DNA of 64,000 bases from WHSW01 sp033856255 (GCA_033856255.1 JAWVFH010000016.1:1-64000), one strand, 5' to 3'; positions 8,046 through 21,072 are shown, numbered from the stretch's first letter. Notes: generated by a model not told the origin, from the sequence alone. Program-made: numbers and translations.

Positions 8046-8682
8046 CGGAAGGCTCCTCGGCCACGGCCGGGACCTCCGGCTCCGCCTCCGCCACCACCGA
8101 GACCGGATCCGGCGCCGGTTCCGGTGCGGGCGCCTCGGCCTTCGCCGCGGCCTCCAGCAGGTCGAGTCCAAGCACCTGCTTGATCGAGAGGCCGCGCAGC
8201 TTGGCGACGTCCTGGGGTGTGCGAAGGCCGGTCAGGCCGTCCATCGTCGCCTTCACCAGGTTGATCGGGTTCTGGGTCCCGATCGACTTCGAGAGCACGT
8301 CGCGGATCCCCGCGAGCTCGAGCACGGCGCGGACGCCGCCGCCGGCGATCACCCCGGTGCCCGGGCTGGCCGGACGGAGGATGACGTGACCGGAGCCGAA
8401 ACGACCGATCGTCCCGTGGGGGAGCGTCTGGCCGAACTTCGGGACCCGGACGAGGCTCTTGCGCGCGTTCTCGACCGCCTTCTGGATCGCCAGCGGGACC
8501 TCACGGGCCTTGCCGTAGCCGATCCCGACCACGTCGTTCTCGTCGCCGACCGCGACCAGGGCAGTGAAGGAGAAGCGCCGGCCGCCTTTGACCACCTTGG
8601 CGACGCGGTTGATCTCGATCACCCGCTCCTGCAGGTCGAGCCCCTGGGGGCTGACGAGCTCGATGTCATGTCTGGTCTTCAC
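8038..8682 (-). CDS. rpsE: 30S ribosomal protein S5 with acidic C-terminal tail
   Basis: 214 residues. The S5 double-stranded-RNA-binding domain (IEINRVAKVVKGGRRFSFTA) and the C-terminal fold (GGGVRAVLELAGIRDVLSKS) occupy 1 to about 178. Residues 179-214 are a Pro/Glu/Ala-rich tail (AEAPAPEPAPDPVSVVAEAE) absent from typical S5 proteins of about 165-175 residues. S5 helps fix decoding fidelity and mRNA unwinding at the entry channel. The gene lies 22 bp after rplR and overlaps rpmD. Confidence 0.97.
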   Translation of the reverse strand: MKTRHDIELVSPQGLDLQERVIEINRVAKVVKGGRRFSFTALVAVGDENDVVGIGYGKAREVPLAIQKAVENARKSLVRVPKFGQTLPHGTIGRFGSGHVILRPASPGTGVIAGGGVRAVLELAGIRDVLSKSIGTQNPINLVKATMDGLTGLRTPQDVAKLRGLSIKQVLGLDLLEAAAKAEAPAPEPAPDPVSVVAEAEPEVPAVAEEPSGE

Positions 8683-8704
8683 GTGATCGTCGAAGGTAGC
8701 GGGT

Positions 8705-9058
8705 TCAGAACTTCAGCCCGCCCTCACGGGCGCCCTCGGCGAGGGCCTTGACGCGGCCGTGGTAGCGGTAGCCGCCGCGGTCGAAGATGCAGGTCTCGAC
8801 GCCCGCCGCCTTGGCGCGCTCGGCGATCAGCTCGCCGACCCGCTTCGCCTGCTCCATCGAGCTGAGCTTGCGCAGCTCGGGCTCGATCCAGGAGACGGCG
8901 GCGACGGTCTTCGCCCCGCGGTCGTCGATCAGTTGCGCGAACACGCCCCGGTTGGAGCGAAAGACGGAGAGGCGCGGCCGCTCGGCGGTGCCGCTCACCT
9001 TCGCCCGCACGCGGCGGCGGCGGCGCAGGCGCTGCTGTGGCTTGGTGGTGATGCTCAT
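8705..9058 (-). CDS. rplR: 50S ribosomal protein L18
   Basis: 117 residues. A basic N-terminus (PQQRLRRRRRVRAKVSGTAE) precedes RPRLSVFRSNRGVFAQLIDD and the terminal RGGYRYHGRVKALAEGAREG motif. L18 brings 5S rRNA to the 50S subunit together with L5. It overlaps rplF by 4 bp, indicating translational coupling. Confidence 0.97.
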   Translation of the reverse strand: MSITTKPQQRLRRRRRVRAKVSGTAERPRLSVFRSNRGVFAQLIDDRGAKTVAAVSWIEPELRKLSSMEQAKRVGELIAERAKAAGVETCIFDRGGYRYHGRVKALAEGAREGGLKF

Positions 9059-9588
9059 GCGCGCTTACCGACCTTGCGGCGCACGTGCTCGCCTTCGTAG
9101 CGGATCCCCTTGCCCTTGTAGGGCTCGGGCGGCCGCACGCGCCGGACCTGCGAGGCGATCTCGCCGACCAGCTGCTTGTCGATCCCGCGCACGATCACCT
9201 GGGTCGGCTGGGGAACCTCGAACTCGATCCCGTCGGGGGCGGGAATCGAAACCGGGTGCGAGTAGCCGACGCTGAGCTCGAGCGCCTTGCCGGCGAGCTT
9301 GGCGCGGTAGCCGACGCCCGTGATCTCGAGCCGCTTCTCATAACCGTCGGTGACGCCGACGACCATGTTCGCGACGAGGCTGCGGGTGAGGCCGTGGATG
9401 GCGCGGTCGGTGCCGCGATCGGTCGGTCGCCGGACGGTCAGCGTGCCGTCCTCCTCGACCACCTCCATCCGGGCGGAGATCACCTGCTCGAGCTCCCCCT
9501 TGGGGCCGTTGACGGTCACGCGGCCAGGGGCCAGCGCGACGGAGACGCCCTCGGGAACTGGGATCGGCTTTCTACCAATGCGGCTCAT
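9055..9588 (-). CDS. rplF: 50S ribosomal protein L6
   Basis: 177 residues, opening SRIGRKPIPVPEGVSVALAP. It has two tandem L6 folds and the signature PEPYKGKGIRYEGEHVRRKV near the C-terminus. L6 lies near the sarcin-ricin loop and factor-binding site. It starts 3 bp after rpsH and overlaps rplR by 4 bp. Confidence 0.97.
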   Translation of the reverse strand: MSRIGRKPIPVPEGVSVALAPGRVTVNGPKGELEQVISARMEVVEEDGTLTVRRPTDRGTDRAIHGLTRSLVANMVVGVTDGYEKRLEITGVGYRAKLAGKALELSVGYSHPVSIPAPDGIEFEVPQPTQVIVRGIDKQLVGEIASQVRRVRPPEPYKGKGIRYEGEHVRRKVGKRA

Positions 9589-9591
9589 CGA

Positions 9592-9987
9592 TCACCAGAT
9601 GTAAGCGACAACCTCGCCGCCGACGCCCTTCGCGCGAGCCTCGTGGCCGGTCATCACGCCGGAGGAGGTGGAGACGATCGAGGTTCCCATGCCGCCCTGG
9701 ACGCGCGGCACGTCGCCGTGGCTGACGTAGCGGCGCCGCCCCGGGCGCGAGATCCGCTTCATGCCGCTGATCACCGGGCGGCGATCCTCGGTGTACTTGA
9801 GCTGGATCTTGATCACCTCGCCGATCGCGGTGGGCTCGACCTCGAAGGACGTGATGTAGCCCTGCTCGGTGAGGATGCGGCTGAGCTCCTTCTTCAGCCG
9901 CGAGGCGGGCATCTCGACATCGGTGTGGTCGGCCGCAAGCGCGTTGCGGACCCGGGTCAGGTAATCGGAAATGGGATCGGTCAGCAT
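9592..9987 (-). CDS. rpsH: 30S ribosomal protein S8
   Basis: 131 residues. It opens LTDPISDYLTRVRNALAADH and ends with the conserved STSSGVMTGHEARAKGVGGE loop that binds 16S helix 21. S8 is a primary 30S assembly protein and in some bacteria also the repressor of the spc operon. It lies 9 bp after rpsN. Confidence 0.98.
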   Translation of the reverse strand: MLTDPISDYLTRVRNALAADHTDVEMPASRLKKELSRILTEQGYITSFEVEPTAIGEVIKIQLKYTEDRRPVISGMKRISRPGRRRYVSHGDVPRVQGGMGTSIVSTSSGVMTGHEARAKGVGGEVVAYIW

Positions 9988-9996
9988 CGTCTTCGT

Positions 9997-10182
9997 TTAC
10001 CAGCTCGCCTTGCTCATCCCGGGCACGTAGCCCTGGTGTGCCTGCTCTCGCAGGCAGATGCGGCAGAGGCCGAACTTGCGGTAGTAGGCGCGGGAGCGGC
10101 CGCACTTGCGACAGCGGTGATACCCGCGGGTCTTGTACTTCGGCGGCCGCCTCTGGGCGACCTTCTGTGACGTCTTTGCCAT
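9997..10182 (-). CDS. rpsN: 30S ribosomal protein S14, zinc-binding type Z
   Basis: 61 residues from ATG at 10180-10182. The zinc ribbon Cys24-x2-Cys27 / Cys40-x2-Cys43 identifies the short zinc-dependent form. It ends with CLREQAHQGYVPGMSKASW. A longer frame upstream was rejected because it overlaps rplE. It lies 4 bp after the rplE stop. S14 is a late 30S-head protein. Confidence 0.97.
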   Translation of the reverse strand: MAKTSQKVAQRRPPKYKTRGYHRCRKCGRSRAYYRKFGLCRICLREQAHQGYVPGMSKASW

Positions 10183-10186
10183 CTGG

Positions 10187-11001
<815 letters not shown>

Positions 11002-11002
<1 letters not shown>

Positions 11003-11340
11003 CACTCGATCGCCTTGCCGGTGCGTTTGGCGTAGCGCTCGCGGCGCCCTTCGGTGGTCGCGCGCATGCCGACGCGGGTCGGCTTGTTGTCGGTCGGGTC
11101 GAGCAGCATCACGTTGGAGACGTCGATCGGCCCCTCCTGGTCGATGATCCCGCTCGACTGCGCCTTCTGGGTGTCCTTGACCGAGCGCGGCCGGGTGTGC
11201 TTCTTGACGATGTTGAGGTGCTCGACGTAGACCCGGCGGCGTCCGGGCTCGGTGCGAAGCACGCGGCCGGTCTTGCCCTTGTCCTTGCCGGCGATCACGA
11301 TCACCTGGTCGTCCTTGCGGACGTGCATCCCCTTGCCCAT
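11002..11340 (-). CDS. rplX: 50S ribosomal protein L24
   Basis: 112 residues with the KOW motif at the N-terminus (VRKDDQVIVIAGKDKGKTGR). It continues VEHLNIVKKHTRP, typical of L24. L24 starts 50S assembly by binding the 5' end of 23S rRNA and lies near the exit tunnel. Its ATG overlaps the rplN stop and its stop overlaps the rplE start. Confidence 0.97.
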
Positions 11341-11708
11341 CAGAGCACCTCCGGCGCCAGGGAGATGATCTTCATGAAGTTGCGGTCGCGCAGCTCACGC
11401 GCTACGGGCCCGAAGATGCGGGTGCCGCGAGGGTTGTTCTGCGGGTCGATCAGCACGGCGGCGTTCTCGTCGAAGGCGATGTAGGTGCCGTCGGGGCGGC
11501 CGAGCTGCTTGCGGGTGCGGACGACGACCGCCTGCACCACCTCGCCCTTGCGGACGCCGCCACGGGGCGTCGCCTGCTTGACCGTCGCCGTGATCACGTC
11601 GCCGACGCCGGCGTAGCGGCGGTGCGATCCGCCCTTGACGCGGATGCAGAGGATCTCGCGGGCGCCCGAGTTGTCGGCCACCTTCAGCCTGGATTCCTGC
11701 TGGATCAT
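11340..11708 (-). CDS. rplN: 50S ribosomal protein L14
   Basis: 122 residues, the family's usual length. It opens MIQQESRLKVADNSGAREIL and ends FMKIISLAPEVL. The signature RTRKQLGRPDGTYIAFDENA is present. L14 forms intersubunit bridges and contacts L19. It lies 3 bp downstream of rpsQ and overlaps rplX at the stop/start. Confidence 0.98.
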   Translation of the reverse strand: MIQQESRLKVADNSGAREILCIRVKGGSHRRYAGVGDVITATVKQATPRGGVRKGEVVQAVVVRTRKQLGRPDGTYIAFDENAAVLIDPQNNPRGTRIFGPVARELRDRNFMKIISLAPEVL

Positions 11709-11711
11709 CGG

Positions 11712-12425
11712 TTAGCGCGCCCTCTCCAGCACTTCGACCAGGCGCCAGCGCTTGGTCCGCGACAGCGGCCGCGACTCGATCACGCGGACGACGTCGCCGG
11801 CGTTGGCGTCGTTGGCCTCGTCGTGCGCGTGGATCGTGGCGGTCTTGCGGACGATCTTCTCGTACTGCGGGTGGCGGCGGACGAGCTCGATCCGGACCGT
11901 GATCGTCTTGTCGGCCTTGCTCGAGACGACCGTGCCCTGGCGCACCTTCTTCGACCCGGGGACGTGCTCGGCGGGCGGGGTCCCGGTGCCGGGCTGGTGC
12001 TTGGAGCGGGCGCGAGCGCGGCCGCGGGCACGAGCTGCGTTGGCCGCCTTGCGGGCCGCCGCGCGCTCGGCGACGCGCTCCTCGGGACTGCGCTGCGGCT
12101 TCGCCTCGCCGGTGTGCTGCGAGCGGGCGAGCTTGCGCGTCTGCTTCGGCGTCAGCTTCTCCTCCGGCTCGGCGTCGGCGACGGGCGCCGCTGCCGCGGG
12201 CTCCTCGGCGGGGGCCTCCTCCTCGGCGGGGGGCTCCTCGGCGGGGGGCTCCTCGGCGGGGGCTTCCTCCTCAGCGGGGGGCTCCTCGGCCGGAGCCTCC
12301 TCAGCGGGCGGCTCCTCGACCACGGGCTCCTCGGCGGGGGCGTCCTCGGCCACGGGCTCCTCCACCGGAGCCTCCTCGGCCTCGGTCGCGTCCGCGTTCT
12401 CGTCCGTCTTCTCTTCGTCGCTCAC
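11712..12425 (-). CDS. rpsQ: 30S ribosomal protein S17 with about 155-residue acidic N-terminal extension
   Basis: 237 residues, far longer than the usual 80-100. The conserved S17 OB-fold occupies 159-237 (KKVRQGTVVSSKADKTITVR ... KRWRLVEVLERAR). Residues 1-90 are an almost pure Ala/Pro/Glu repeat (units like AEEPPAEE), and 91-156 are basic and Ala/Arg-rich. The frame is continuous and the ATG at 12423-12425 overlaps the rpmC stop by 4 bp, so the extension appears genuine. S17 binds 16S rRNA helices 7 and 11 early in assembly. The role of the extension is unknown; an internal start nearer the S17 domain cannot be excluded. Confidence 0.93.
   Translation of the reverse strand: MSDEEKTDENADATEAEEAPVEEPVAEDAPAEEPVVEEPPAEEAPAEEPPAEEEAPAEEPPAEEPPAEEEAPAEEPAAAAPVADAEPEEKLTPKQTRKLARSQHTGEAKPQRSPEERVAERAAARKAANAARARGRARARSKHQPGTGTPPAEHVPGSKKVRQGTVVSSKADKTITVRIELVRRHPQYEKIVRKTATIHAHDEANDANAGDVVRVIESRPLSRTKRWRLVEVLERAR
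12201..12366. repeat. Degenerate GC-rich tandem repeat inside rpsQ
   Basis: Units of about 15-24 bp built on GGCTCCTCGGCGGGGG recur through this stretch. They encode the alternating Ala-Glu-Glu-Pro-Pro extension of S17. Such a tract can change length by slippage without shifting frame, because units are multiples of three. Confidence 0.7.
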
Positions 12426-12631
12426 TTCAGTTCCTTTTGCATGTCGATGCCGCGCTCGCGAGCGACGGTGATCAGCCGGGCCAGGTCGCGGCGCGCCGCG
12501 GGCAGGCCGGCCGTGTTCTCGAGCTCGCCGGTGGCGTGGCGGAAGCGCAGGTTGAAGGCCTCCTCGCGGGCCTCCTTGACGGCCTGGACCAGGTCCTGGT
12601 CGCCGAGCGCGTGCGCGTCGCCGCCCTTCAC
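12422..12631 (-). CDS. rpmC: 50S ribosomal protein L29
   Basis: 69 residues. The L29 two-helix core reads VQAVKEAREEAFNLRFRHAT then ENTAGLPAARRDLARLITVARE. The start is GTG at 12629-12631, which overlaps the rplP stop by 4 bp; longer upstream reading lies over rplP. L29 sits at the polypeptide exit tunnel near the docking site of trigger factor and SRP. Its stop overlaps the rpsQ start. Confidence 0.95.
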   Translation of the reverse strand: MKGGDAHALGDQDLVQAVKEAREEAFNLRFRHATGELENTAGLPAARRDLARLITVARERGIDMQKELK

Positions 12632-13046
12632 TGGCTCGCCCCCTCGCGGGTGACGAACTTCGTCCTGATCGGCAGCTTGTGGCCGGCGAGGCGCATCGCC
12701 TCCTTGGCGAGGTCCTCGGGGACGCCCGCGAGCTCGAACATCACCTTGCCCGGCTTGACGACGGCGACCCATCCCTCCGGGTTGCCCTTGCCCGAGCCCT
12801 GGCGCGTCTCCGCCGGCTTCTTCGTGTACGGCTTGTCGGGGAAGATGTTGATCCAGACCTTGCCGCCACGCTTGATCTTCCGGGTCATCGCCACGCGGGC
12901 GGCCTCGATCTGGCGGTTGGTGATCCAGCCGCGGTCGACGGCCTTCAGCCCGTACTCGCCGAAGCTGACGGAGGAGCCCCCCTTGGTGTAGCCGCGACGC
13001 TTGCCGCGCATCTGCTTGCGGTGCTTGACCCGCTTCGGCATCAGCA

Positions 13047-13047
<1 letters not shown>
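12628..13047 (-). CDS. rplP: 50S ribosomal protein L16
   Basis: 139 residues. It opens LMPKRVKHRKQMRGKRRGYT and contains the VNIFPDKPYTKKPAETRQGS-type motif (here INIFPDKPYTKKPAETRQGS) and GKGNPEGWVAVVKPGKVMFE. L16 organises the A-site side of the peptidyl-transferase region. The first ATG (13045-13047) overlaps the rpsC stop as TGATG; a second ATG two codons later is equally plausible. Confidence 0.97.
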
Positions 13048-14018
<971 letters not shown>

Positions 14019-14032
14019 GGCTAGGCGGCTCC

Positions 14033-14413
14033 TCAGGCTTCCGTGGTCGGGGTCAGGGCCACCGAGAGGTGGCTCGTGCGCTTGTGGATCGGGGTCGCAC
14101 GGCCGCGCGCGCGGGCGCGCCAGCGCTTCAGGGTCGGGCCCTCGTCGACGCTGATCGCGGCGATCCGCATGTCGTCGGCGACCAGCTCGTGGTTGGCCTC
14201 GGCGTTGGCTGCGGCGGAGTCGAGCAGCCGCAGCAGGTCGCGGGCCGCACCGCGGCTCGAGAACGCCAGCAGCGTGCGAGCCTCCTCGACCGGCATGCCG
14301 CGGATCTGGTCGGCGACCAGGCGGGCCTTGCGCGGCGCGACGCGGACGTAGCGAGCCTTCGCCCGCACGACCGGCGGTGCCTGAGCCTCGGTCTTCTCCG
14401 CCGCCTTGGCCAT
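14033..14413 (-). CDS. rplV: 50S ribosomal protein L22
   Basis: 126 residues from ATG at 14411-14413, which overlaps the rpsS stop. The core reads RAKARYVRVAPRKARLVADQ then the beta-hairpin region TLKRWRARARGRATPIHKRT that reaches into the exit tunnel. A longer open frame upstream lies over rpsS and was rejected. Confidence 0.97.
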   Translation of the reverse strand: MAKAAEKTEAQAPPVVRAKARYVRVAPRKARLVADQIRGMPVEEARTLLAFSSRGAARDLLRLLDSAAANAEANHELVADDMRIAAISVDEGPTLKRWRARARGRATPIHKRTSHLSVALTPTTEA

Positions 14414-14679
14414 CAGCGCTCCCTGCCCCCGTGGCCGCGATAGGTGCGGGTGGGCGCGAACTCGCCCAGCTTGTGGCCGACCATCGACTCGGAGACGAAG
14501 ACGGGCACGTGCTTGCGCCCGTCGTGGACGGCGATCGTGTGGCCGACCATCTCCGGGAACACGGTCGACATCCGCGACCAGGTCTTGATCATCTGCTTTT
14601 GGTTCTGCTCGTTCATCGTCGTGATCCGCTTCATCAAGCGTTCCTCGACCCACGGGCCCTTTTTCGAAGATCTGCTCAC
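14413..14679 (-). CDS. rpsS: 30S ribosomal protein S19
   Basis: 88 residues opening SRSSKKGPWVEERLMKRITT. It carries the conserved TWSRMSTVFPEMVGHTIAVHDG and VGHKLGEFAPTRTYRGH regions (in part). S19 lies in the 30S head beside S13. It lies 10 bp after rplB and its stop overlaps the rplV start. Confidence 0.98.
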   Translation of the reverse strand: MSRSSKKGPWVEERLMKRITTMNEQNQKQMIKTWSRMSTVFPEMVGHTIAVHDGRKHVPVFVSESMVGHKLGEFAPTRTYRGHGGRER

Positions 14680-14689
14680 TGAAAGTCCT

Positions 14690-15535
14690 TTACTTCCTCT
14701 TCTTGCCGCGGCGCCGGCCGCGAACGATCAGCGCGTCGGAGCGCTTGCCCTTCTTGCGTGTCCTGTAGCCGAGCGTCGGCTTGCCCCAGGGCGTCACCGG
14801 GTGGCCGCCGGGCGTCTTATGTGCCTCGCCGCCGCCGTGCGGGTGATCGACCGGGTTCATCGCGATCCCGCGGCTCTGCGGCCGCTTGCCCTTGTGGCGG
14901 TTGCGGCCGGCCTTGCCGATCTTGACGTTCTGGTGCTCGGCGTTGGAGAGGGTACCCACCGTGGCGCGGCAGTCCGCGCGCACCATCCGCATCTCCGACG
15001 ACGGCAGCCGGAGGGTGACCATCTCACCCTCCTTGGCGACCACCTGGATCGCCGAGCCGGCGGAGCGCCCGAGCTTGCCACCCTGGCCGGGGACGAGCTC
15101 GACGTTGTGGACCACCGTGCCGGTCGGGATCGCGCGCAGCGGCAGCGCGTTACCGGGCTGGATGTCGGCCTTGTCGCCGGACTCGACCGCCGCCCCCGGG
15201 CGCACTCCCTGCGGCGCCAGGATGTAGCTCTTCGCCCCGTCGACGTAATGCAGCAGGGCGATGTAGCAGGTGCGATTGGGGTCGTACTCGATCGTCGCGA
15301 CCTTCGCCGGCACGCCGTCCTTGCGGCGCTTGAAATCGATCTGGCGGTAGCGGCGCTTCGCCCCGCCGCCGCGATGGCGGGCGGTGACGCGGCCGCGCGA
15401 GTTGCGCCCGCCGCTGCTCCCCTTGCCCTTGGTCAGGGCCTTGTGGGGCTCGTTGCCGCCGGTCAGCTCCTCGCGCACCTGGTAGGTGGCGAAACGCCGC
15501 CCCGGGCTCGTCGGCTTTGTCTTCCGCATGGGCAT
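14690..15535 (-). CDS. rplB: 50S ribosomal protein L2
   Basis: 281 residues. It contains KGKGSSGGRNSRGRVTARHR, the SH3-like core, and the signature GVAMNPVDHPHGGGE (here GIAMNPVDHPHGGGEAHKTP) with the conserved His near the peptidyl-transferase centre. The C-terminus is basic (SDALIVRGRRRGKKRK). L2 is needed for subunit association and peptidyl transfer. It lies 3 bp after rplW. Confidence 0.98.
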   Translation of the reverse strand: MPMRKTKPTSPGRRFATYQVREELTGGNEPHKALTKGKGSSGGRNSRGRVTARHRGGGAKRRYRQIDFKRRKDGVPAKVATIEYDPNRTCYIALLHYVDGAKSYILAPQGVRPGAAVESGDKADIQPGNALPLRAIPTGTVVHNVELVPGQGGKLGRSAGSAIQVVAKEGEMVTLRLPSSEMRMVRADCRATVGTLSNAEHQNVKIGKAGRNRHKGKRPQSRGIAMNPVDHPHGGGEAHKTPGGHPVTPWGKPTLGYRTRKKGKRSDALIVRGRRRGKKRK

Positions 15536-15538
15536 GGC

Positions 15539-15835
15539 CTACTCCGCCACCGCCGCGCCCTCGAAGAGCTCGATCCGGTCGCCCGGCGCCAGCTGGACGA
15601 TCGCCTTCTTCCACGAGCGCGTGCGCCCGCTGTGGACGCCGCGGCGCTTTGGCTTCGAGCGCACCTTGATCGTCCGCACCTCGACCACGCCGACGCCGAA
15701 GATCTCCTCGACGGCGAGGCGGATCTGCATCTTGTGGGCGCGGTCGTCGACGCGGAACGTGTACTTGCCGTCCGCCATCAGCGCGTAGCTCTTCTCCGAG
15801 ACGACCGGCTCGAGGATGATCTGGCGCGCGTTCAC
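15539..15835 (-). CDS. rplW: 50S ribosomal protein L23
   Basis: 98 residues with IILEPVVSEKSYALMADGKY and TIKVRSKPKRRGVHSGRTRS, typical of bacterial L23. L23 lies at the tunnel exit and docks trigger factor and SRP. The start overlaps the rplD stop by 4 bp. Confidence 0.97.
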   Translation of the reverse strand: MNARQIILEPVVSEKSYALMADGKYTFRVDDRAHKMQIRLAVEEIFGVGVVEVRTIKVRSKPKRRGVHSGRTRSWKKAIVQLAPGDRIELFEGAAVAE

Positions 15836-16500
15836 TCGGAATCACCGCCGGCCGCGGTACGCGGCATCCGCTCGACGTCGCCGACGCGCGCCTCGAGCGA
15901 GTCGAGCGCGGTCTGGGTGACGAGCAGCGAGGCGTGGCCGATCACGTCGACCACCCCGGCCGAGCCGACCGGGAGCACGTCGACCTTGGGGATGTTGCGA
16001 AAGCTCTTCACGACCCCGGTCTCCTCGGGATCGCAGAGGACGAGCGTCGGCCCCTTCGGGCCCCAAGTGGCGAGCGCCTCGGCGGCCTGGCTGGTCGAGG
16101 GCGCCTCGTAGCCGGCGCCGTCGATCACCGCGATGCTGTCGCGGGCGGCGTGGACCGAGAACGCCGAGCGCAGGGCGCGCCGGCGGGCCTTGCGGTTGAC
16201 CTTGAAGGTGTGCGTGCGCGGCTTCGGGCCGAACGCGACCCCGCCGCCGCGGCGGTGGGGGACGCTGAGCGCCCCGGCGCGCGCCCGGCCGGTGCCCTTC
16301 TGCTTCCAGGCCTTGGCGGTGGTCATCGAGACCTCGCCCCGGCCGAGGCTGGAGGCGGTGCCGCGGCGGCGCGCCGCCAGATCTGCGCGCGCGGCCTCGT
16401 GCACGAGGCTCTCGTGGAACTCCTCGCCGAACACGGCCGCCGGCAGGTCGGTCTTCGCCTGCTTGCCGAGCGTCGTCGCCTTCAGTGCCGCGCTAGCCAT
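15832..16500 (-). CDS. rplD: 50S ribosomal protein L4
   Basis: 222 residues. The extended loop motif KAWKQKGTGRARAGALSVPH and PKPRTHTFKVNRKARRRALR mark L4. L4 lines the exit-tunnel constriction, and in some bacteria represses its own S10 operon. It overlaps rplC by 8 bp and rplW by 4 bp. Confidence 0.97.
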   Translation of the reverse strand: MASAALKATTLGKQAKTDLPAAVFGEEFHESLVHEAARADLAARRRGTASSLGRGEVSMTTAKAWKQKGTGRARAGALSVPHRRGGGVAFGPKPRTHTFKVNRKARRRALRSAFSVHAARDSIAVIDGAGYEAPSTSQAAEALATWGPKGPTLVLCDPEETGVVKSFRNIPKVDVLPVGSAGVVDVIGHASLLVTQTALDSLEARVGDVERMPRTAAGGDSE

Positions 16501-17110
16501 CCGTACGCACCTCCACGGTGCCGCCCTTGGGCCCGGGGACCGCGCCGCGGATCAGCAGCAGGTTGCGCTCCGCGTCGACCTGGAAGACCGTGAGTCCCCG
16601 CTGGGTGACGCGACCGCCGCCCATCCGGCCCGGCATCTTGGTGCCCTTGAAGACGCGGGCGGGGTCGGCGCTGGCGCCGATCGAGCCCGGGGCACGGACG
16701 TTGTGGGAGCCGTGCGAGACCGGCCCGCGGCCGAAGTTGTGGCGCTTGATCGTGCCCTGGAAGCCCTTGCCGATCGAGGTCGCCGAGACCTTGACCTTGG
16801 CGCCGGGCTCGAACTGCTCGACGGTCATCTGCTCGCCCACCTGGGCCTCCGGCGCCTCGTCGCGGAACTCCTTGAGCTTGCGCGAGGCCGGCGCGCCGGC
16901 CTTCTTCAGGTGTCCGAGCTGGCCCTTGGTGATCCGGTCCTCGTCGGTCCCGAGCGCGGCGAGCTGCACGGCGGCGTAGCCGTCGCGCTCGGCGCTGCGC
17001 ACGGCGGTCACCGTGTTCGGGGCCGCCTCGACCACGGTCACCGGCACCCGCGTGCCGTCCTCGGTGAACACCTGCGTCATCCCGACCTTGGTGCCAATGA
17101 TCGCCGCCAT
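16493..17110 (-). CDS. rplC: 50S ribosomal protein L3
   Basis: 205 residues opening AAIIGTKVGMTQVFTEDGTR and carrying the tunnel-side loop KGFQGTIKRHNFGRGPVSHG with KMPGRMGGGRVTQRGL. L3 is an early 50S assembly protein close to the peptidyl-transferase centre. It lies 11 bp after rpsJ and overlaps rplD by 8 bp. Confidence 0.97.
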   Translation of the reverse strand: MAAIIGTKVGMTQVFTEDGTRVPVTVVEAAPNTVTAVRSAERDGYAAVQLAALGTDEDRITKGQLGHLKKAGAPASRKLKEFRDEAPEAQVGEQMTVEQFEPGAKVKVSATSIGKGFQGTIKRHNFGRGPVSHGSHNVRAPGSIGASADPARVFKGTKMPGRMGGGRVTQRGLTVFQVDAERNLLLIRGAVPGPKGGTVEVRTDG

Positions 17111-17121
17111 CCCGGTCCGTC

Positions 17122-17442
17122 CTAGATCTTGATCTCGATGTCGACGCCCGCGGGCAGCGCGTCGAGGCGCTGAAGCGAGTCGATCGTCTTCGGCGTCGGC
17201 TGGTGGATGTCGATCAACCGCTTGTGGGTGCGGATCTCGAAGTGCTCACGCGAATCCTTGTCCTTGAACGGCGACTTGATCACGCAGTAGATGTTGCGCT
17301 CCGTCGGCAGCGGCACGGGCCCGGACACCTGGGCGCCGGTCCGGGTCGCCGTCTCGACGATCTCGCGGGCAGCGCGATCGATGGCGTCGTGGTCGTACGC
17401 CTTGAGCCGGATTCTGATTTTGCTGGTGGCGAGAGTTGCCAT
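17122..17442 (-). CDS. rpsJ: 30S ribosomal protein S10 (NusE)
   Basis: 106 residues: KIRIRLKAYDHDAIDRAARE, GPVPLPTERNIYCVIKSPFK and THKRLIDIHQPTPKTIDSLQ are all typical. S10 works in the 30S head and as NusE in transcription antitermination with NusB and NusG. It opens the S10-spc run. The spacer from tuf (17443-17577) holds two hairpin structures, so it may be expressed partly by read-through and partly from a local promoter. Confidence 0.98.
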   Translation of the reverse strand: MATLATSKIRIRLKAYDHDAIDRAAREIVETATRTGAQVSGPVPLPTERNIYCVIKSPFKDKDSREHFEIRTHKRLIDIHQPTPKTIDSLQRLDALPAGVDIEIKI

Positions 17443-17482
17443 CTGAATATTTGTTCTTCTCTGTTGGTGCTGAGGCGCGAAA

Positions 17483-17516
17483 GGGGCGCCGCCCCGTGGT
17501 GCTGGGGCGCCGCCCC
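17483..17516. repeat. Two 13-bp near-palindromic GC repeats ahead of rpsJ
   Basis: GGGGCGCCGCCCC occurs twice (17483-17495 and 17504-17516), 21 bp apart centre to centre. Each copy can fold on itself, since GGGGCG pairs with CGCCCC. On the minus strand the distal copy is followed by TTTCGC. They lie in the rpsJ leader after the tuf terminator and may act as a second weak terminator or as a leader structure. Confidence 0.6.
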
Positions 17517-17535
17517 GGTCGTATCCGTTACCTAC

Positions 17536-17565
17536 AAAACGAAGGGCCGGCTTGGCTGCCGACCC
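17536..17565 (-). terminator. Rho-independent terminator after tuf
   Basis: On the minus strand GGGTCGGC and GCCGGCCC form an 8-bp stem with one G-T pair and a 6-nt loop, followed by TTCGTTTTG. It lies 13 bp past the tuf stop and upstream of rpsJ. Confidence 0.75.
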
Positions 17566-17577
17566 CCTACGCGGGTA

Positions 17578-18759
<1,182 letters not shown>

Positions 18760-18841
18760 CTCGTTTCTCTAACTCCTTCTAGTTACTGCTGAAATTTCGT
18801 CTGTGTCTGTCTGAGGGCAACCTGGGGATATTTACAGAAGT

Positions 18842-20950
<2,109 letters not shown>

Positions 20951-21052
20951 TTTGTGTGTTCGAGCCAGGTAGTCGTTGCTGTAGTTTTCGGGTCCGACCT
21001 AACGCGTCGCGAGAGGAGACGAAACCGGCGGGACGAGCGGTCTCAGCGCACG

Positions 21053-21072
21053 AAAAAGGCCCTTACGGGCCT
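21053..21072 (-). promoter_or_regulatory. Terminator-like attenuator in the fusA leader
   Basis: On the minus strand AGGCCC-GTAA-GGGCCT is followed directly by TTTTTCG, a classic intrinsic terminator. No minus-strand gene lies just upstream (the neighbour at 21216 is on the plus strand), so it is in the 5' leader of fusA, about 100 nt before the ATG. The hairpin is flanked by direct repeats CTCAGCGC (21042-21049 and 21071-21078). Confidence 0.65.
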
